Source of the DNA: Bacteroidales bacterium
GTDB taxonomy: Bacteria > Bacteroidota > Bacteroidia > Bacteroidales > WCHB1-69
DNA length: 64,000 nucleotides
Direction: 5' to 3'
Assembly (NCBI GenBank): GCA_024686335.1
Contig: JAILCI010000022.1
Location: 1 to 64,000, forward strand
Translations under genes and position numbers: made by a program
Notes under the pieces: model-generated
Database searches by the model: none
Told to the model about the DNA's origin: nothing
The model's input: the letters and a program-made list of their open reading frames with translations, nothing else
In this document: in pieces, positions 51,466-59,799 of the stretch
Numbering within the stretch: position 1 is the stretch's first letter
How the letters are laid out: each line of letters begins with the position of its first letter

Positions 51466-51528
51466 AACTGTCAACTGATAACTGATAACTGTCAACTATC
51501 AACTATCAACTATCAACTATCAACTGTC
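51466..51528. repeat. Heptamer tandem array
   Basis: Nine consecutive heptamers of the form AACT(G/A)(T/A)(C/T), mainly AACTATC, AACTGTC and AACTGAT, without a break, between the converging CARF and pepE genes. It is not a coding repeat. Confidence 0.9.
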
Positions 51529-51532
51529 TGTC

Positions 51533-52279
51533 CTATTTCAGGTCAAATCCGAATTCGGCTCCCGGTTTCTTCTCAACCGGCTTTTTGCCGTAGCGAAGGA
51601 CGATCATATTGCGTGTGCCACGCAAGGTGATGCGCTCGTTTTCAACCCACAAAGCGGTGCCTTCGCGAAGACCAGCGACAGTACGATACTGATTTACTGC
51701 AAGATATTCGTTCAGACGAACCTGACGTGTTTCGCCGCCATGACGGATGCTATCGTTGATTTTCTCTGGATATGGATCGATGTAGTGCGGGTTGATCTGG
51801 AACGGAACTAAGTCAAGGCACTGGAAACTCTCCGGCATCACGATGGGCATGTCGTTGGTGGTGCAGAGGGTAGGGCAGGCAACGTTAGAACCGGCACTCC
51901 AACCGATGTACGGTGTGCCTTCCATAACTTTGCGGCGTATGGGCTCGATGAGTTTGTGACGATGCAACTCAGCTACCAAATGGAACGTGTTGCCACCACC
52001 CACCATGATAAGGTCAGCCTTGTTGATGGCCTCTACTGGATCTTTGGCTTTGTGGACAGAGACGATGGTCTTGCCAAAAGTCTTAAATACGTTTTGAACA
52101 CGCTCAGTATAAGCATCATAGCTCTCTGGATATACCTTGCCGGCGATGTCTACTCCTGCATAAGGAATGAAGACGATTTTTTTGGCTGTGTTCTGTAAAA
52201 ACTCCTCTATAAGAGGCATGCACCAGGAGAGATAAGGCTCTTTGTAATTGGTGGAATTGCTGATAAGTAACAGTTTCAT
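51533..52279 (-). CDS. pepE: Dipeptidase E (alpha-aspartyl dipeptidase)
   Basis: A 248-residue S51 serine peptidase that cleaves Asp-X dipeptides. The nucleophile elbow is YIGWSAGSN (S128), after MVGGGNTFHL (oxyanion region). A His in FQINPHYIDPYP completes the pair. It is somewhat longer than E. coli PepE (229) at the C-terminus. I start at the ATG at 52279, since an upstream start at 52330 reads into the promoter. It converges on the CARF gene across the heptamer array. Confidence 0.93.
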   Translation of the reverse strand: MKLLLISNSTNYKEPYLSWCMPLIEEFLQNTAKKIVFIPYAGVDIAGKVYPESYDAYTERVQNVFKTFGKTIVSVHKAKDPVEAINKADLIMVGGGNTFHLVAELHRHKLIEPIRRKVMEGTPYIGWSAGSNVACPTLCTTNDMPIVMPESFQCLDLVPFQINPHYIDPYPEKINDSIRHGGETRQVRLNEYLAVNQYRTVAGLREGTALWVENERITLRGTRNMIVLRYGKKPVEKKPGAEFGFDLK

Positions 52280-52327
52280 AAGCTTATATTGTTTAATGTG
52301 AATAATTCTTGGAAAAGATTTACGGTG

Positions 52328-52335
52328 CAAAAGTA
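52328..52335 (-). promoter_or_regulatory. -7 box of pepE
   Basis: The minus strand reads TACTTTTG, 48 bases before the ATG at 52279. Confidence 0.6.
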
Positions 52336-52347
52336 TAGATTTTTTTG

Positions 52348-52355
52348 TATGTTTG
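52348..52355 (+). promoter_or_regulatory. -7 box of the DUF819 gene
   Basis: TATGTTTG lies 39 bases before the ATG at 52395. Its distance from the pepE box on the other strand is only 12 bases. Confidence 0.65.
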
Positions 52356-52394
52356 CACCTTCTTTTTTATTTGTAGAACTAAAAATAGATTTAT

Positions 52395-53576
52395 ATGGGT
52401 ATATCAATCGCGATGCTTATAGGTTATTTTCTATTTCCTATTCTCATCATTCTACTTTTTACAAAGGTTAAATGGACACGGAAGATTGGCACTGTTATGA
52501 TGGCATATGCTGTGGGTATCATTATCGCACTCACAGGAATTCTCCCGACTGGCGCTGAGCCTGGTGCCGAACAACTGGCTTCTTGGCAGAAACTGCTTAT
52601 GAATGTCGCCGTTCCTCTTGCCATTCCGTTGATGCTTTTCAACTCCGATTTCAAATTGTGGACCAAGTCGCTGCCCAAAACAATGGCGGTGCTCTTGGGC
52701 GGTATCTTCTCAGTGGTTGTGGCTTTGGTGGCTGGATACTTCGTCTTCCGCAACCAGGATGTTCCCCAATTCGAAAAGGTAGCGGCCATGATGACCGGTA
52801 TCTACACCGGTGGCACTATGAACTTCAACTCCCTTGGACTTGCTCTTAACGTCGATCCAAGCCTGATAGTTCTTACCTTGACCTTTGAGGAGATTGTGAC
52901 TTTCCCATTCATCCTTTTTATCGTTGCGGGTGGTTACAAGCTCTTCCGCAAGTTCTTGCCTTTCCCCGATACAACTGTCGAAGAGACTGATGCTCTCGAA
53001 ATCAAAACCGATGAGGAATCCTTCGAGAGTTATAGCGGCATGCTCAAACCCAAGACCTTTGGAAAGATGATGCTAGGTTTTCTGCTCTCAGTTCTTTTCC
53101 TTGCTATAGGCGCGGGTCTTTCTCTGCTTATCACTCATAAGTTAAATGAATTGGTTGTGATTTTAACCATCACTACACTTTCTATTATCGCCTCCTTCAG
53201 CAAGAAGATTCGTGAACTGCCTAAAACATTTGAACTGGGTATGTTCTTCATCCTGATCTTCAGCGTGGTGGTTGCCTCACAGTTCAATATCTATGCTATC
53301 AACAAGTCTACATTAACCATTATGTGGTACATTCTCTTCGTGATGGTGATTTCTATAGTATTACACCTTATCATATGTCGTATTTTCAAAGTGAACGGCG
53401 ACCTCTTTACGGTTGGTCACATTAGCCTTCTCTGTTCTCCGCCATTCGTCCCGCCTATCGTTGAAGCCCTCGGCAATAAGAAGGTGCTCCTCAGCGGTAT
53501 CGTCATTGGTTTGGCCGGTTACGCCATAGGTAACTACCTCGGTGTTGCCATCGCCGCTCTTCTGGGTGCTTTGTAG
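52395..53576 (+). CDS. DUF819 family membrane protein
   Basis: A 393-residue inner-membrane protein with about ten helices, of the DUF819 (YjcL-like) family. Segments such as TGIYTGGTMNFNSLG (about residues 134-148) and GHISLLCSPPFVPPIVEALGNKK near the C-terminus match the family. An acidic loop lies in the middle (about 195-215). It is thought to be a transporter, but the substrate is unknown. The 94 bases after it, before the T9SS gene, contain only that gene's promoter. Confidence 0.9.
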   Translation: MGISIAMLIGYFLFPILIILLFTKVKWTRKIGTVMMAYAVGIIIALTGILPTGAEPGAEQLASWQKLLMNVAVPLAIPLMLFNSDFKLWTKSLPKTMAVLLGGIFSVVVALVAGYFVFRNQDVPQFEKVAAMMTGIYTGGTMNFNSLGLALNVDPSLIVLTLTFEEIVTFPFILFIVAGGYKLFRKFLPFPDTTVEETDALEIKTDEESFESYSGMLKPKTFGKMMLGFLLSVLFLAIGAGLSLLITHKLNELVVILTITTLSIIASFSKKIRELPKTFELGMFFILIFSVVVASQFNIYAINKSTLTIMWYILFVMVISIVLHLIICRIFKVNGDLFTVGHISLLCSPPFVPPIVEALGNKKVLLSGIVIGLAGYAIGNYLGVAIAALLGAL

Positions 53577-53633
53577 CTATTTGATGTTGATATTTTTTTC
53601 ACCGATTTCAGCACATGATTCATTAAAATCAAC

Positions 53634-53641
53634 TATCTTTG
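53634..53641 (+). promoter_or_regulatory. -7 box of the T9SS cargo gene
   Basis: TATCTTTG lies 30 bases before the ATG at 53672. Confidence 0.65.
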
Positions 53642-53671
53642 CATTTTAAAATACAATCTAATAATTAGCAT

Positions 53672-54637
53672 ATGAAAAAATCAATTTTTACCCTGTTAAT
53701 CGCATTTACCTTCGGTTTTATCTCCGCCCAGACGGTCCCGAATGGCGACTTTGAAAGCTGGAATGGAAATACTCCGGATTCATGGACTACCTCCCTGAAC
53801 GGTAATATCATTACTGAACTTTTTGGAATGGAAGTCCCTGTTCCGGTATCCGTTTCCTTCGGCTCATCCACAACAGATGCTCACGGTGGTACCGCTGCTC
53901 TTCAGCTCGCACCTTCCACCTTTGGCATTCCTGGTACTGAATACAGCTACCTTATGCCTGGCATCGCCCAGCTGGGTTCCGCAGATCAGTTTAATATCCC
54001 TTTGTCTCTGATTATGGATATTGCACAAGGTAATATTTCAAATCTGGATTCTATGGATCTCTCTGCATTGGCTACCCTGACACAGTTGCTGGCTAAAGGT
54101 TTGCCCTGCACTTCAACTCCTTATGGCGTTAAGATGTGGGTGAAATATCAACCCGCTGAGGGCGATACTCTTACCGTGATTGCTTTCACCAAGAGTAATG
54201 GCGTTCCTGCTTCCTACGCGTACTATATGTCTAGTACCCCATACAGCGACTATACCCAAATCGAACTCCAGTTTGATGATCCGCTTGCCGCTTGTGACAG
54301 CATCTTTATCGGAATTCTCACCTCTGGCTTCAATGCTCATGAGGGTACAATCCTCAAGGTGGATGATATCACGCTGAACTATGACAATACAGCAGTCTCT
54401 GATCATATTGACGATGTCATCGATATCTATCCTAACCCTACGACTGACATGTTGAACATTACGGGCATGACTGACCAGTTCAGCTATCAGCTCTATGATC
54501 TGACTGGCCGTTTGCTGCTCTCCGGCAACGGCGATACGCGGACGACAGTCAATGTCTCTGCACTTCCTACTGGCGTCTATTTGCTGCATCTGCAGTCCAA
54601 CGATCAAGTTGTGACCCGTAAGGTTGTCGTCAGATAA
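53672..54637 (+). CDS. Secreted protein with type IX secretion sorting domain
   Basis: A 321-residue exported protein. The signal peptide ends FGFISAQ (about residue 20). A beta-sandwich body follows, opening VPNGDFESWNG with LKVDDITLNYD, much like PCMD-type domains. The C-terminal 75 residues form a type A T9SS sorting domain (IYPNPTTDMLNI, then YDLTGRLLLSG, then LPTGVYLLHLQSNDQVVTRKVVV). This tail directs proteins across the outer membrane and is normally cleaved and replaced by a surface anchor. It implies a working T9SS in this organism, although no T9SS machinery gene is in view. One base separates it from dus. Confidence 0.87.
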   Translation: MKKSIFTLLIAFTFGFISAQTVPNGDFESWNGNTPDSWTTSLNGNIITELFGMEVPVPVSVSFGSSTTDAHGGTAALQLAPSTFGIPGTEYSYLMPGIAQLGSADQFNIPLSLIMDIAQGNISNLDSMDLSALATLTQLLAKGLPCTSTPYGVKMWVKYQPAEGDTLTVIAFTKSNGVPASYAYYMSSTPYSDYTQIELQFDDPLAACDSIFIGILTSGFNAHEGTILKVDDITLNYDNTAVSDHIDDVIDIYPNPTTDMLNITGMTDQFSYQLYDLTGRLLLSGNGDTRTTVNVSALPTGVYLLHLQSNDQVVTRKVVVR

Positions 54638-54638
54638 T

Positions 54639-55568
54639 ATGCGCATCTGGCTTGCTCCGCTAGACGGAATAACAAATTTTCAATTTAGAAATTGTCTATG
54701 TCGTCATGTGAACGGCATAGACATTTTTATTGCCCCTTTTTTGCCGGTCCAGGAGCTTTCTAAACTTAATGTGAAGAAGTGGAAAGACCTTTGGCCAGCA
54801 AACAATACAATTCGTCCTATGACGCCACAGTTGATGGGCAATAATCCCGCCCATTTTGTGGATACACTCAACGAGTTGCATCGTGAATATGGTTATACCT
54901 CGTTCAATTGGAATATAGGTTGTCCTGTGGCGCAAGTGGTCCGTCGTACGCGTGGGTGTGGGGTGATGCCTCATCCGGAGATTGTCGAGGCAGTCGTAAA
55001 GGCCGTCACTGAGCAGACTCCTTTCCAATTTTCTCTGAAGATGCGCCTGGGACTGCACAACAAGTCCGAAAGCCTTGAGATTCTCGATAGAGTCCAGAAC
55101 TATCCCTTGGAATATGTGGTCATACATCCTCGCTTAGGCGAGCAGATGTATGAAGGGATTCCCGACTGGAACGCTTTAGAGGAGTGCCTCCTACATACAT
55201 CTCACCGTCTTATCTACAGCGGTGACGTCTGGACGAAAGATGATTATGACCGTCTTCAGGAGCGGTTTCCAACCATCCAAGACTGGATGCTGGGACGTCC
55301 TATACTCTGCAATCCGTTTCTTGCAGAAGAGATTAAAGGATTGGATACTGGTGACGAGAAGGAGCGGTTTCTGCGCTATTACCAGCGTTATGCCGATGAA
55401 CTGCTGGAAACGCGCAAAGAGAAGAGCACGCTCTTTATCTTGAAAGAGTTATGGCACTATTACGCCACCTTCGCCGGTATTACTGCTGACGAATTGAAGA
55501 CATTATTGCGTATTAATGATTTCGAGCCTTTCTACGAACGCTCTCTGATGTTTTTAAAAAGGGATTAG
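54639..55568 (+). CDS. tRNA-dihydrouridine synthase
   Basis: A 309-residue FMN enzyme that reduces uridines in tRNA. It has the opening IWLAPLDGITNFQFR and QLMGNNPAHF. The active-site region is FNWNIGCPVAQVVRRTRGCG, with C103 as the proton donor. FMN-phosphate segments follow (LIYSGDVWTKDDY and DWMLGRPILCNPF). The usual third Dus region seems present but the exact class (A, B or C) is uncertain. I start at the ATG at 54639, right after the preceding stop; an in-frame TTG at 54624 overlaps that gene. It overlaps the convergent nadA 3' end by four bases. Confidence 0.9.
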   Translation: MRIWLAPLDGITNFQFRNCLCRHVNGIDIFIAPFLPVQELSKLNVKKWKDLWPANNTIRPMTPQLMGNNPAHFVDTLNELHREYGYTSFNWNIGCPVAQVVRRTRGCGVMPHPEIVEAVVKAVTEQTPFQFSLKMRLGLHNKSESLEILDRVQNYPLEYVVIHPRLGEQMYEGIPDWNALEECLLHTSHRLIYSGDVWTKDDYDRLQERFPTIQDWMLGRPILCNPFLAEEIKGLDTGDEKERFLRYYQRYADELLETRKEKSTLFILKELWHYYATFAGITADELKTLLRINDFEPFYERSLMFLKRD

Positions 55569-56485
55569 GAGAGGTCCAGCATCTTTTGAATGGGTGCGAG
55601 AGCCTTCTTCATCAACTCGGGTTCGATAAGCAACTCGGGTTCCTCATTTAGGAGCGCCTGGTAGATGTTTTCCAAATTGTTTTTCTTCATACTGCCGCAA
55701 TCGTGGGCCAGATCACCATTGTAGAGGGTGTAGAAGGTCTTGTTGGGATTGCGTTTCTTCAACTCGTGCAGGATGCCGCTCTCGGTGGCCACGATGAAGG
55801 CTTGGTCCTCGCTTTCGCTGATGAACTTGATCATGGCTGCGGTAGACCCAACAAAGTCGGCATGCTCGAGGAACTCACGACGACATTCTGGATGTGCCAC
55901 GATTTTGACACCGGGATAGGACTCTTTCAGCAACTCCAGATCTTCGATGGTGTAGTGGTCATGGATGCGGCACATACCGTCCCACAAGAGCATCTGACGA
56001 CCGGTCTGGCGGTTGATGTAGTCGCCCAGGTTCTGGTCAGGGGTGAAGAGAATCTTCGCGTCGGCGGGCAACGTGTTGACGAGTCGCAATGCGTTTCCGG
56101 AGGTCACGATCAGGTCGGACAATGCCTTGACGGCAGCCGTGCAGTTGACATATGACAAAACGAGATAGTCGGGATGCTCTTCCTTGAAACGAGCCAGGTC
56201 GGCAGCGCGACAGCCGTCGGCAAGACAGCAACCGGCGCTCATGTCGGGCACGAGCACTTTCTTGTCGGGATTCAGAATTTTGGCCGTCTCAGCCATGAAG
56301 TGCACGCCGGCAAACAGGATGATGCTGGCGTCGGTGCTGGCAGCCTTGCGAGCTAAAGCCAAACTGTCACCCACAAAATCTGCTATCTCCTGCACCTCGG
56401 GTAGGGTGTAATAGTGCGCTAAAATGATTGCGTTTTTCTGCTTACGCATCCGTTCGATTCCTTCAATGTATTGCTCTTTTGTCAT
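55565..56485 (-). CDS. nadA: Quinolinate synthase
   Basis: A 306-residue iron-sulfur enzyme that condenses iminoaspartate with dihydroxyacetone phosphate in NAD synthesis. It has LAHYYTLPEVQEIADFVGDSL near the N-terminus. The three cluster cysteines are in SYVNCTAAVKAL, AHPECRREFL and AHDCGSMKKNNLE. Length matches the family. The partner genes nadB and nadC are not here. It converges on dus, and its 5' side faces the heptamer-array region at 56496-56654 with no TAnnTTTG box in the first 100 bases. Confidence 0.95.
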   Translation of the reverse strand: MTKEQYIEGIERMRKQKNAIILAHYYTLPEVQEIADFVGDSLALARKAASTDASIILFAGVHFMAETAKILNPDKKVLVPDMSAGCCLADGCRAADLARFKEEHPDYLVLSYVNCTAAVKALSDLIVTSGNALRLVNTLPADAKILFTPDQNLGDYINRQTGRQMLLWDGMCRIHDHYTIEDLELLKESYPGVKIVAHPECRREFLEHADFVGSTAAMIKFISESEDQAFIVATESGILHELKKRNPNKTFYTLYNGDLAHDCGSMKKNNLENIYQALLNEEPELLIEPELMKKALAPIQKMLDLS

Positions 56486-56495
56486 AGACTTTATA

Positions 56496-56558
56496 AGTTA
56501 TCAGTTATCAGTTATCAGTTATCAGTTTTTAGTTATTAGTCATTAGTTGTCAGTTGTT
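56496..56558. repeat. Heptamer tandem array, left part
   Basis: Nine heptamers beginning with AGT, mostly AGTTATC, AGTTGTC or AGTTATT, unbroken. The unit is the reverse complement of the AACTGAT-type unit at 51466. It lies directly before the nadA start codon (56485). Confidence 0.88.
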
Positions 56559-56593
56559 TGATATACGATATTCGTTATTCGATATAGACAGTT

Positions 56594-56654
56594 CTATTTA
56601 CTATTTACTATTAACTGTCAACTATCAACTGTCAACTGTCAACTATCAACTCAC
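56594..56654. repeat. Heptamer tandem array, right part
   Basis: Two to three CTATTTA-type heptamers lead, in phase, into six AACT(G/A)TC-type units (56613-56654), ending inside the hslR stop region. Together with the left array it forms an inverted pair around about 35 bases of a partly palindromic ATATCG/CGATAT core. Confidence 0.85.
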
Positions 56655-57040
56655 TCCCCCTCTCCCATCTGCGCTTTGATATATTCCAGTTGTCGACGGT
56701 CGCGTTTGGTGGGGCGGCCGAGACCATGGGGACGGTATTCGTAGGTGTGCAGCGTCTTCATGCGGTCATACTCCTCCTGCGGGGTGAGGTCAGTGTAGAA
56801 GTCGGGAACCAAAGGCGCTCCCACGCGACTTTTCGGTGTGCCGAGCACCTGAACTTGTTTGTTGAGTTGTCCGATGTGCACGTCATAAATCTCCTCGGTT
56901 TTGACATCTTTGGATGGTTTTACATTGACACCATTGCACTTCACCTTGCCAGCGTTGCAAGCCTCGGTGGCAGCGGAGCGCGTCTTAAATAGTCGCACCA
57001 TCCATAACCATTTGTCAATTCTGATATGCAGATTTTCCAT
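56651..57040 (-). CDS. S4-domain RNA-binding protein, Hsp15-like
   Basis: A 129-residue protein with an N-terminal S4 RNA-binding domain (residues about 5-65: IRIDKWLWMVRLFKTRSAA and NAGKVKCNGVNVKPSKDVK). A basic tail follows (RPHGLGRPTKRDRRQLEYI), as in Hsp15/HslR. E. coli Hsp15 rescues stalled 50S-peptidyl-tRNA complexes; this one may act similarly. It lies six bases after the DUF2147 gene, so it is the last gene of that operon, and its 3' end touches the heptamer array. Confidence 0.88.
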   Translation of the reverse strand: MENLHIRIDKWLWMVRLFKTRSAATEACNAGKVKCNGVNVKPSKDVKTEEIYDVHIGQLNKQVQVLGTPKSRVGAPLVPDFYTDLTPQEEYDRMKTLHTYEYRPHGLGRPTKRDRRQLEYIKAQMGEGE

Positions 57041-57046
57041 GACGAT

Positions 57047-57502
57047 TTATAACTTTTTCCAAACCATTGTGCGCCCAAAAGCCGGTACGCCGATATATCC
57101 GCGTACTCTCAACTTGGTTGCACTCTCAAACCACATCTTACTCTTGTAATATTTGCCGTGAACGGGATCGTAAATTTCACCGTCTTCCCATTTGTCGTCT
57201 TTGCTGTTGTATTTGAAATGGAACAGCAACTGAATCTTGTCGCCGGGTGTGTTGCGTTTGGAGGCGTCCGGATTCATGATGTCACGCTTGGGCGATCCAT
57301 CTTTGAAAACAGGATTCTTGACCCAAATGATGCGTCCTTCGTAAGTGCCTGCGGAGGTCTTGTAAATCTTCACCTTGCAGTCTTCGTCAGACGTGTCATC
57401 GGAGATATAATAGGTGCCGATAATTTTATCAGCGGCTGATTGTCCAACCGCTGATAAAACCGTAAGGCAGAATATTCCCAATATGAGAATGTGTTTATAC
57501 AT
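57047..57502 (-). CDS. DUF2147 family exported protein
   Basis: A 151-residue protein with a signal peptide ending SAVGQ (about residue 21). A lipocalin-like small beta-barrel body follows, with DKIIGTYYISDD and the family-typical closing VRGYIGVPAFGRTMVWKK. Function is unknown. The gene is two bases after the DUF349 gene and six before the S4-domain gene, so the three are co-transcribed. Confidence 0.88.
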   Translation of the reverse strand: MYKHILILGIFCLTVLSAVGQSAADKIIGTYYISDDTSDEDCKVKIYKTSAGTYEGRIIWVKNPVFKDGSPKRDIMNPDASKRNTPGDKIQLLFHFKYNSKDDKWEDGEIYDPVHGKYYKSKMWFESATKLRVRGYIGVPAFGRTMVWKKL

Positions 57503-57504
57503 AA

Positions 57505-59652
57505 TTATTCTTGTGTGTTCTCAGTTGTCTCAGTTGGAGCTTCAGAAGCCTCTTCGCTGGTCTCCTCTTTCTTCGGAGCATCCATCATACGGATTTTGTA
57601 TTCCAGATCTTTGATCTCCTCCTTGGCGGACTCGATCTTTTTGCGGAACTCAGCCGTGATGATTTCAGCATTCTTGGAGTTGGAGAAGAATCCGAGGTTA
57701 TTCTCCCAAAGGATGATATCCTCTCTCAGTTTCTGCAACTTGTTTTTGAGGAAGTTTTTCTCCTTGTCGATGATCTTGTCAGCGTTAGGATTGTTGAGAA
57801 TATTGTCGATTTTGTTTCTATAACGATTGTTTCTCAAGTCGCTGGCACTAATCTTCAACTCGGCGAAACGTTTGTCGAGAGCAGCACGATACTCAGTGTA
57901 GATTCTGTCCTTCTCTTTTTTAGGTACGAATCCGATCTCTAACCATTCGTTCTGATATTGTTTGATGGCTTCCATGTTTGCATTTCTGTCATCAGTGAAC
58001 TCGTGGGTGAGAATCTTCTGAATCAACTCTTCTTTTTTCTTCAGGTTTTCAGCTTCAATGTCTTGGATGTTGTTGAAGTAATTAGCCTTGGCCTCGAAGA
58101 ACTTGTCGCATGCGGCGCGGAAACGTTTCCAAATCTGATCGGAGTATTTGCGCGGGGTGGCACCGATAGCCTTCCATTCTGTTTGAAGTTTCAAGATGTC
58201 ATTGGTGGCCTCTTTCCAGTCGGTACGATCGGCGATGCCTTCAGCCTGGATTGCAAGATTCAACTTCTGGTTGTAATTCTGCATTTGAGAATCCTTGATC
58301 TGCTGGAAATACTCTTTCTTCTGACCGAAGAACTTGTCCAAAGTGGATTTGAAACGATCCCAAATCTCGTCGTTTAACTTGGCCGGAGCCGGTCCTAAAG
58401 TCTTCCACATGTTCAACAGCTCGGTGAGCTTGTCGCTGGTCTCGTTGTACTCTTTCACAGAGTTGGCGTTCTTGGCGACGATCTCTTCAGCCTGTTCGCA
58501 CAAAACGACTTTGGCATTGTAGTTGTTCTGCTCTTCGGCAAACAACTTGTCATAATGGTCTTTTCTGCGCTGGTTGATTTGGTCAGAAGCAGCTTTGAAG
58601 CGCTCCCAGATCTCCTCTTTCTTCTCCTCGGGAACCGGTCCGATCTCTTTCCATTGCTCGTGAAGGGCCTGTAAGTCGCGGAATGACTGATTGATAGAAT
58701 CATTCAGCAACAATGTCTCAGCCTTTTCGCAGAGTTCCACCTTGCTTTCGAGGTTCTTCTTCAGATCCAAAGTGCGCATCTCTTTGTTGATACGGAGGAT
58801 GTCGAAGAATTTTTCAACATAGAAATGATAGTTTTGCCAGAGAGTGGAGGATTCGGTTTGCGGAACCGGTCCGATGTTTTTCCATTGCTCTTGCAACTCT
58901 TTGAACTTGTCGTTCAGAGTTTTAAGGTGAGATTCTGTCTCGATGAGATTCTTGAGACTTTCAAGTATTTGGTTTTTAGCTTCAAGGTTTTTCACCTTCT
59001 GTGCTTCCAAGGCAGCGATGAATTTAGCCTTGGAGTCTTTATATTTTTGCATTGCGTTGTTGAAGCGAACCTCCAGCGGATCAGCTTCGGGAGCCGGTGC
59101 GGGAGTCTCAGCCTCAGTGGCAGCTTCGGGGTTCTCCTCGGTAGCAGTTTCACTGTTCTTGAGCGCTTCGGCGTAGGCTGCTTCAGCAGCACGCTTCTTT
59201 TCACGTAAGAATTCAATAATCTTTGCTCTCAACACGCTCATACGTGTCTTGATAATGTTGAAGTTGGGCTCTTCGACGAGACGCTCCATCTCGGTGACCG
59301 ACTGGTCGAGGTCGAGATTTGCGTATTCGCCTTCAATCTGCTCCATAGTCTCCTCAACGGGAGCGGGCTCCTCAGCGGGTGCCTCGGTGGTAGCAGCAGG
59401 CTCCTCATTCGCAGGAGTCTCAGCAGCAGGCTCTTCCTGTGCGGGAGCCTCAGCGGCAGTTTCTTCCTGAACGGGGGCTTCAGCAACTGGCTCTTGTGCC
59501 GGCTCTTCAACCTTTGCGGTTTCAGTTTCCTCTGCAGGTGCGGAAGTTTCTGATGACGTAATGACGGTGGCTTCCTCTACAGAAGCTCCAGAGTTCACCT
59601 CTGCATTCTGATTCTCAGAATTTTCTTGGTGAAGAAGTTCTTGTTGTTCCAT
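57505..59652 (-). CDS. DUF349 repeat protein
   Basis: A 715-residue cytoplasmic protein. Residues about 1-115 form a low-complexity tail rich in Glu, Ala, Pro and Thr (repeats of EEPAAE-type units). A long helical part follows, with several DUF349 repeats of about 75 residues, each marked by LQ..WK.IGPVP and W..F....D.FF. The last 150 residues contain a coiled-coil and another acidic tail. DUF349 proteins are of unknown function, and helical-repeat scaffolding is the usual view. It starts the operon with DUF2147 and the S4 protein. Confidence 0.88.
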   Translation of the reverse strand: MEQQELLHQENSENQNAEVNSGASVEEATVITSSETSAPAEETETAKVEEPAQEPVAEAPVQEETAAEAPAQEEPAAETPANEEPAATTEAPAEEPAPVEETMEQIEGEYANLDLDQSVTEMERLVEEPNFNIIKTRMSVLRAKIIEFLREKKRAAEAAYAEALKNSETATEENPEAATEAETPAPAPEADPLEVRFNNAMQKYKDSKAKFIAALEAQKVKNLEAKNQILESLKNLIETESHLKTLNDKFKELQEQWKNIGPVPQTESSTLWQNYHFYVEKFFDILRINKEMRTLDLKKNLESKVELCEKAETLLLNDSINQSFRDLQALHEQWKEIGPVPEEKKEEIWERFKAASDQINQRRKDHYDKLFAEEQNNYNAKVVLCEQAEEIVAKNANSVKEYNETSDKLTELLNMWKTLGPAPAKLNDEIWDRFKSTLDKFFGQKKEYFQQIKDSQMQNYNQKLNLAIQAEGIADRTDWKEATNDILKLQTEWKAIGATPRKYSDQIWKRFRAACDKFFEAKANYFNNIQDIEAENLKKKEELIQKILTHEFTDDRNANMEAIKQYQNEWLEIGFVPKKEKDRIYTEYRAALDKRFAELKISASDLRNNRYRNKIDNILNNPNADKIIDKEKNFLKNKLQKLREDIILWENNLGFFSNSKNAEIITAEFRKKIESAKEEIKDLEYKIRMMDAPKKEETSEEASEAPTETTENTQE

Positions 59653-59712
59653 AACTTTTTAAAAAATTTTAGAATAAAAAATTAGAATAAAGATTGTTTA
59701 TAAAATGAGGCG

Positions 59713-59720
59713 CAAAGATA
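59713..59720 (-). promoter_or_regulatory. -7 box of the DUF349 operon
   Basis: The minus strand reads TATCTTTG, 60 bases before the ATG at 59652. Confidence 0.65.
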
Positions 59721-59732
59721 TTAAAATTATTG

Positions 59733-59740
59733 TATTTTTG
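59733..59740 (+). promoter_or_regulatory. -7 box of glyA
   Basis: TATTTTTG lies 59 bases before the ATG at 59800, 12 bases from the DUF349 box on the other strand. Confidence 0.65.
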
Positions 59741-59799
59741 GGTTTTAAACCTTGAATTTTTAATTCATTATAAATCAAATAAATACATAAAAATTAAGT

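Noticed and set aside
51466-51528. CRISPR array
   Set aside because: Units are 7 bases with no spacers. The same applies to 56496-56654 and 28163-28226.
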